A DNA stretch of 53,740 nt from an uncultured Gemmiger sp. (lineage in GTDB: Bacteria; Bacillota; Clostridia; Oscillospirales; Ruminococcaceae), in NCBI GenBank assembly GCA_944382785.1, contig CALWNO010000014.1, forward strand, positions 1 to 53,740, written 5' to 3'. The notes under the pieces were generated by a model, which was given only the letters and a program-made list of their open reading frames with translations, was not told the origin of the DNA and made no database searches. How positions within the stretch are numbered: position 1 is the first letter of the stretch; every line of letters begins with the position of its first letter. Position numbers and translations under genes: made by a program. Shown in pieces: positions 51,495 to 53,740 of this stretch.

Positions 51495-52685
51495 TTACTC
51501 TTCGCTCTGATAGGTGATCTTGCCGCCCTTGATGGTCATCTTGATGCGGCCGTACAGGTTTTCGCCGTCAAAGGGCGTATTTTTGCTCTTGCTGTGCAGC
51601 TTGTCGGCGTGCACGGTATACATGTGGTCGATGTCCACCAGCACCAGGTCAGCGTCGTAGCCGGGGCAGAGCAGCCCCTTGCGGTCGGCCATGCCCATGA
51701 CGGCGGCGGGGCCGGCGCTCATGAGGAAGCTCAGCAGTTCCAGGGGCAGGCCCTCCATCCGGCAGAGCTTGGTGTAGCAGGCGGCGAAGGCGGTTTCCAG
51801 CCCCACCATGCCCGCGGCGCCCTTTTCCTTTTCCTCGGCGGTGTGGGGGGCGTGGTCGGTGCCGATGCAGGTGACGGTGCCGTCCTTGATGGCCTCCACC
51901 AGGGCTTTCACGTCCTTGTCGGTGCGGATGGGCGGGTTCACCTTATATTGCAGGCGCTTGTCGTCGAACCACAGGTGGTGCGGGGTGACCTCGCAGGAAA
52001 CCCGGGCGCCCTTGCGGCGGCTCTGGCGCACCGCGTCCACCGCCTCGGCGGTGGAGACGTGGCACATGTGCAGCCGGGTGCCGTAGTACTCGGCCAGGTG
52101 GCAGTTGCGCACCGTCTCGATGTTTTCGGCCAGGCGGTAGTCCCAGGGGCTGATCTCCCGGTCCTCGGCGTGGGACATGACGGTGAGGCCCCGCTCGGTG
52201 GCGATGGCAAAGACCCGGGCCATGACCGCGTTGTTCATCACGCCGTTGCCGTCCTCGGTGATGAAGCGGATATCCTCCGGCAGGGTGAGCAGATGGTCGA
52301 TGGTCTTGCCGTCAAAGTCCTTGGTGATGGAGACGGTCTGGTTGGCGTCACACAGGCCGATCTCCCTAGCCTTGTCCTGCACCGCGTAGACGATCTCCGG
52401 GGTGGAGCACACCGGCTTGGTGTTGGGCATCAGGTTGACGAAGGTGTACCCACCCGCAGCGGCCGCGGCGGACCCGGTGGCGATATCTTCTTTATATTCC
52501 AAGCCGGGGGTGCGCCAGTGGCAATGGGTGTCGATGAAGGCGGGCAGAAGGGTGAGCCCGGCGGCGTCGATGACCTCGGCGTCCAGATCGGCGGGCAGGC
52601 CGACGCCCAGCGCGGCGATCTTGCCCTCTTTGACCCAGACATCACAGACGCTTCCGTTGGCGTCCTTGGCATTGCGGATCAGCAT
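51495..52685 (-). CDS. pyrC: Dihydroorotase (class I, amidohydrolase)
   Basis: The 396-residue zinc amidohydrolase cyclises carbamoyl-aspartate. The metal-binding DTHCHWRTPG keeps the HxH pair, and later ligands and the catalytic Asp lie in HMCHVSTAEA and GTDHAPHTAEEK. ATG at 52683-52685 has GGGAGG upstream; the longer frame to 52760 runs into the attenuator. It is the first gene of the pyrimidine operon. Aspartate transcarbamylase (pyrB), the step just before, is not in the window. Confidence 0.96.
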   Translation of the reverse strand: MLIRNAKDANGSVCDVWVKEGKIAALGVGLPADLDAEVIDAAGLTLLPAFIDTHCHWRTPGLEYKEDIATGSAAAAAGGYTFVNLMPNTKPVCSTPEIVYAVQDKAREIGLCDANQTVSITKDFDGKTIDHLLTLPEDIRFITEDGNGVMNNAVMARVFAIATERGLTVMSHAEDREISPWDYRLAENIETVRNCHLAEYYGTRLHMCHVSTAEAVDAVRQSRRKGARVSCEVTPHHLWFDDKRLQYKVNPPIRTDKDVKALVEAIKDGTVTCIGTDHAPHTAEEKEKGAAGMVGLETAFAACYTKLCRMEGLPLELLSFLMSAGPAAVMGMADRKGLLCPGYDADLVLVDIDHMYTVHADKLHSKSKNTPFDGENLYGRIKMTIKGGKITYQSEE

Positions 52686-52726
52686 GATACAGCCTCCCTT
52701 TTTGGTGGTTCTACGCCCGTTTGGGC

Positions 52727-52757
52727 AAAAAAAAACTTTTCCCCAATGAGGAAAAGT
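52727..52757 (-). terminator. Attenuator terminator of the pyr leader
   Basis: Minus strand: ACTTTTCC (52750-52757) pairs perfectly with GGAAAAGT (52735-52742) around 7 bases, followed by nine U. The stem begins at the stop codon of the leader ORF and ends about 40 bases before the pyrC start. Confidence 0.92.
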
Positions 52758-52846
52758 CAAAAAAGCCGCCCGAGCGCGGTGTCAGGAAAAAACACGGCAC
52801 CGTCAAAATTCAGAACGCTGGACATTCGGGCCGAGCGGAACTGCAT
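52757..52846 (-). CDS. Leader peptide of the pyrimidine operon (PyrL-like attenuator ORF)
   Basis: A 29-residue ORF (30 codons with TGA) begins at ATG 52844-52846, 7 bases after a perfect GAGGAGG. It starts MQFRSARMSSV and ends FFPDTALGRLF. Its stop codon touches the 5' arm of the intrinsic terminator. Two U6 tracts fall inside it (52787-52792 and 52759-52764), with more U in the terminator. A ribosome completing the ORF would cover the 5' arm and stop the hairpin forming. This matches the logic of enterobacterial pyrBI attenuation: low UTP makes polymerase pause, lets the ribosome catch up, and allows readthrough. The peptide itself need not be functional. Confidence 0.75.
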   Translation of the reverse strand: MQFRSARMSSVLNFDGAVFFPDTALGRLF

Positions 52847-52901
52847 GACTTTGCCTCCTCTTTTCTGACAGCTTTTACGGGGGTTTTGCATAATTTTTAT
52901 T

Positions 52902-52931
52902 ATTCTACCACGCCCCTGCCCTGCCTGTCAA
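52902..52931 (-). promoter_or_regulatory. Promoter of the pyrimidine operon
   Basis: Minus-strand TTGACA (52926-52931), an 18-base spacer, TAGAAT (52902-52907). It gives a leader of about 210 bases containing the leader ORF and attenuator. Confidence 0.85.
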
Positions 52932-53009
52932 GGCAAGAGGCCCTCCCCGACCGCCGTCTTTGGGGGCCTTTGTGGAAAGGTTTTTGGGCAATCTGACAAA
53001 GAGGAGCGG

Positions 53010-53038
53010 TTGACGGCCCCGGCGGCGGGTGGTAGGAT
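53010..53038 (+). promoter_or_regulatory. Promoter of the small hydrolase gene
   Basis: TTGACG (53010-53015), a 17-base GC-rich spacer, TAGGAT (53033-53038). Confidence 0.65.
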
Positions 53039-53041
53039 GAA

Positions 53042-53066
53042 GGAAACCCGGACCGGCGCCGTTTCC
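53042..53066 (+). other. Stem-loop at the 5' end of the hydrolase transcript
   Basis: GGAAAC (53042-53047) and GTTTCC (53061-53066) enclose a GC-rich loop that can pair further; it begins at the predicted transcription start. Confidence 0.4.
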
Positions 53067-53090
53067 GGCCCGAAAAAGGAGCTGTTTTTC

Positions 53091-53645
53091 ATGTCCGAAC
53101 CACGCAAACTGGCGGTCGTATTTCCCGGCAGAGGCTACACCTGCTCCACCGGCCTGCTGGCCGACGGCATCAACCTGTGGAAAGAACTGGGGTATGAGGT
53201 CCTGCCCCTGGATTTCTCCGCCATCCCCTTCTCCCGGATCGGCACCTTTGCCGAAGCCTTCGACCGGGTGGAGGCGGCAGCTCTGGAACAGCTGGCGGGG
53301 GTGGATCTGGTCCACTGCACCGATCTGGTCTTTTTCTCCAAGAGCATGGGCACGGTGGCGGCGGCCCGCTGCGCTGCCCGCCTGGGCCTGCGGCCCCGGA
53401 TGCTGCCCCTGACCCCTTTGCCCGAAACCCTGGACCTGACCAAACCCGGGGACCGGGTCATGGGCATGGCGGTGGGCACCGCCGACCGGTACATTGACTG
53501 GCACCGGGTACGGGCGTTCTGCAAAGAGCGGGATATCCCCTGCGTCATCGGGCAGGGAGTGGGCCATTCCCTGGCAGACAAAAACGACCCGGCCAATACC
53601 GAAGCCATCCGGCAGCAGGTGCTGGCTCTGTGCCGTCCCCTGTAA
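53091..53645 (+). CDS. Small alpha/beta hydrolase-like protein
   Basis: The 184-residue protein has features of a compact alpha/beta hydrolase: strand plus glycine VVFPGRGYTCSTG at the start (oxyanion loop), a nucleophile elbow SKSMG with Ser85, a possible acid at Asp132 and a C-terminal His159 in GQGVGHSLAD. No lid domain is visible. The substrate is unknown. AAAGGAG lies about 9-10 bases before the ATG. It has its own promoter, divergent from the pyrimidine operon. An IS-like end begins 24 bases after its stop, and no clear terminator is seen before it. Confidence 0.7.
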   Translation: MSEPRKLAVVFPGRGYTCSTGLLADGINLWKELGYEVLPLDFSAIPFSRIGTFAEAFDRVEAAALEQLAGVDLVHCTDLVFFSKSMGTVAAARCAARLGLRPRMLPLTPLPETLDLTKPGDRVMGMAVGTADRYIDWHRVRAFCKERDIPCVIGQGVGHSLADKNDPANTEAIRQQVLALCRPL

Positions 53646-53668
53646 TGTGCCTTACGGTTTAACAATCA

Positions 53669-53740
53669 AAACCACCCGTTGAACGGGTGGTTTGAACAGG
53701 CCCTATAAGGGCCTATCTCCTGTGGTAGCCCTCTAAAGAG
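53669..53740. mobile_element. Probable IS200/IS605-type element end, cut by the window edge
   Basis: A perfect 12-bp hairpin, AAACCACCCGTT (53669-53680) with AACGGGTGGTTT (53682-53693), is followed by a second hairpin, AGGCCCT-ATA-AGGGCCT (53698-53714). Consecutive short hairpins of this sort mark the ends of IS200/IS605 (TnpA/TnpB) elements. No transposase is visible, so the call rests on structure and resemblance only. Confidence 0.55.

Noticed and set aside
52686-52900. PyrR-binding loops in the pyr leader
   Set aside because: I found no match to the conserved PyrR loop pattern (ARUCCNGNGAGGYU).
1-53740. tRNA, rRNA, CRISPR arrays, toxin-antitoxin or phage genes
   Set aside because: None could be recognised by eye; absence of weak or degenerate examples cannot be proved without search tools.

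Overview
The window looks like chromosome from a GC-rich anaerobic Firmicute of class Clostridia, most like the Oscillospiraceae/Ruminococcaceae gut group (Faecalibacterium, Gemmiger or Subdoligranulum relatives). This is inferred from membrane-anchored RNase Y, a T-box on thrS, a THF riboswitch on an ECF folate transporter, type 1B dihydroorotate dehydrogenase (PyrD plus PyrK), an AbrB/SpoVT regulator, strong AGGAGG ribosome binding sites and promoters close to TTGACA-N17-TATAAT. I saw no rRNA, tRNA, CRISPR array or phage. A probable IS200/IS605-type end is cut by the right edge.

Layout. 1-5.4 kb: a partial CDS, an AbrB-type regulator, an XRE regulator, a histidine phosphatase and two consecutive DUF3048 lipoproteins. 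5.5-12.2 kb: a YesL-like membrane protein, rny, T-box/thrS and a neurotransmitter:sodium symporter. 12.2-18.4 kb: a DUF4830 protein, a glycerophosphodiester phosphodiesterase, an OmpR/histidine-kinase pair with a small membrane protein, and a zinc phospholipase C/cyclophilin operon. 18.4-24.9 kb: an Atg22-like MFS protein, an ECF sigma/anti-sigma operon with two membrane proteins, xth and a MATE exporter. 25-29.1 kb: a MacA/MacB-like tripartite ABC exporter operon. 29.4-34.5 kb: a BMP-type nucleoside ABC importer operon. 34.8-40.9 kb: two GH3 glycosidases followed by a GtrA-like protein. 41.2-43.8 kb: folT with its riboswitch, a TetR regulator with a target membrane protein, and HU. 43.8-52.9 kb: a nearly complete de novo pyrimidine operon, pyrC-pyrF-pyrK-pyrD-pyrE-carA-carB. 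53.0-53.7 kb: a small alpha/beta hydrolase and the IS-like end.

The most interesting system is the leader of the pyrimidine operon. A strong promoter is followed by a 29-codon ORF with a consensus ribosome binding site. Its stop codon lies at the base of an intrinsic terminator, and the ORF contains U-tracts. This is the architecture of enterobacterial pyrBI (PyrL) UTP-sensitive attenuation, not the PyrR mechanism usual in Firmicutes. Other strong signals are a matched pair of TetR operators, an elaborate palindrome/repeat array upstream of the GH3 operon, and a recurring pattern of stem-loops right at predicted mRNA 5' ends.

All calls come from reading the sequence. Family names are recognition-based and were not checked against databases.
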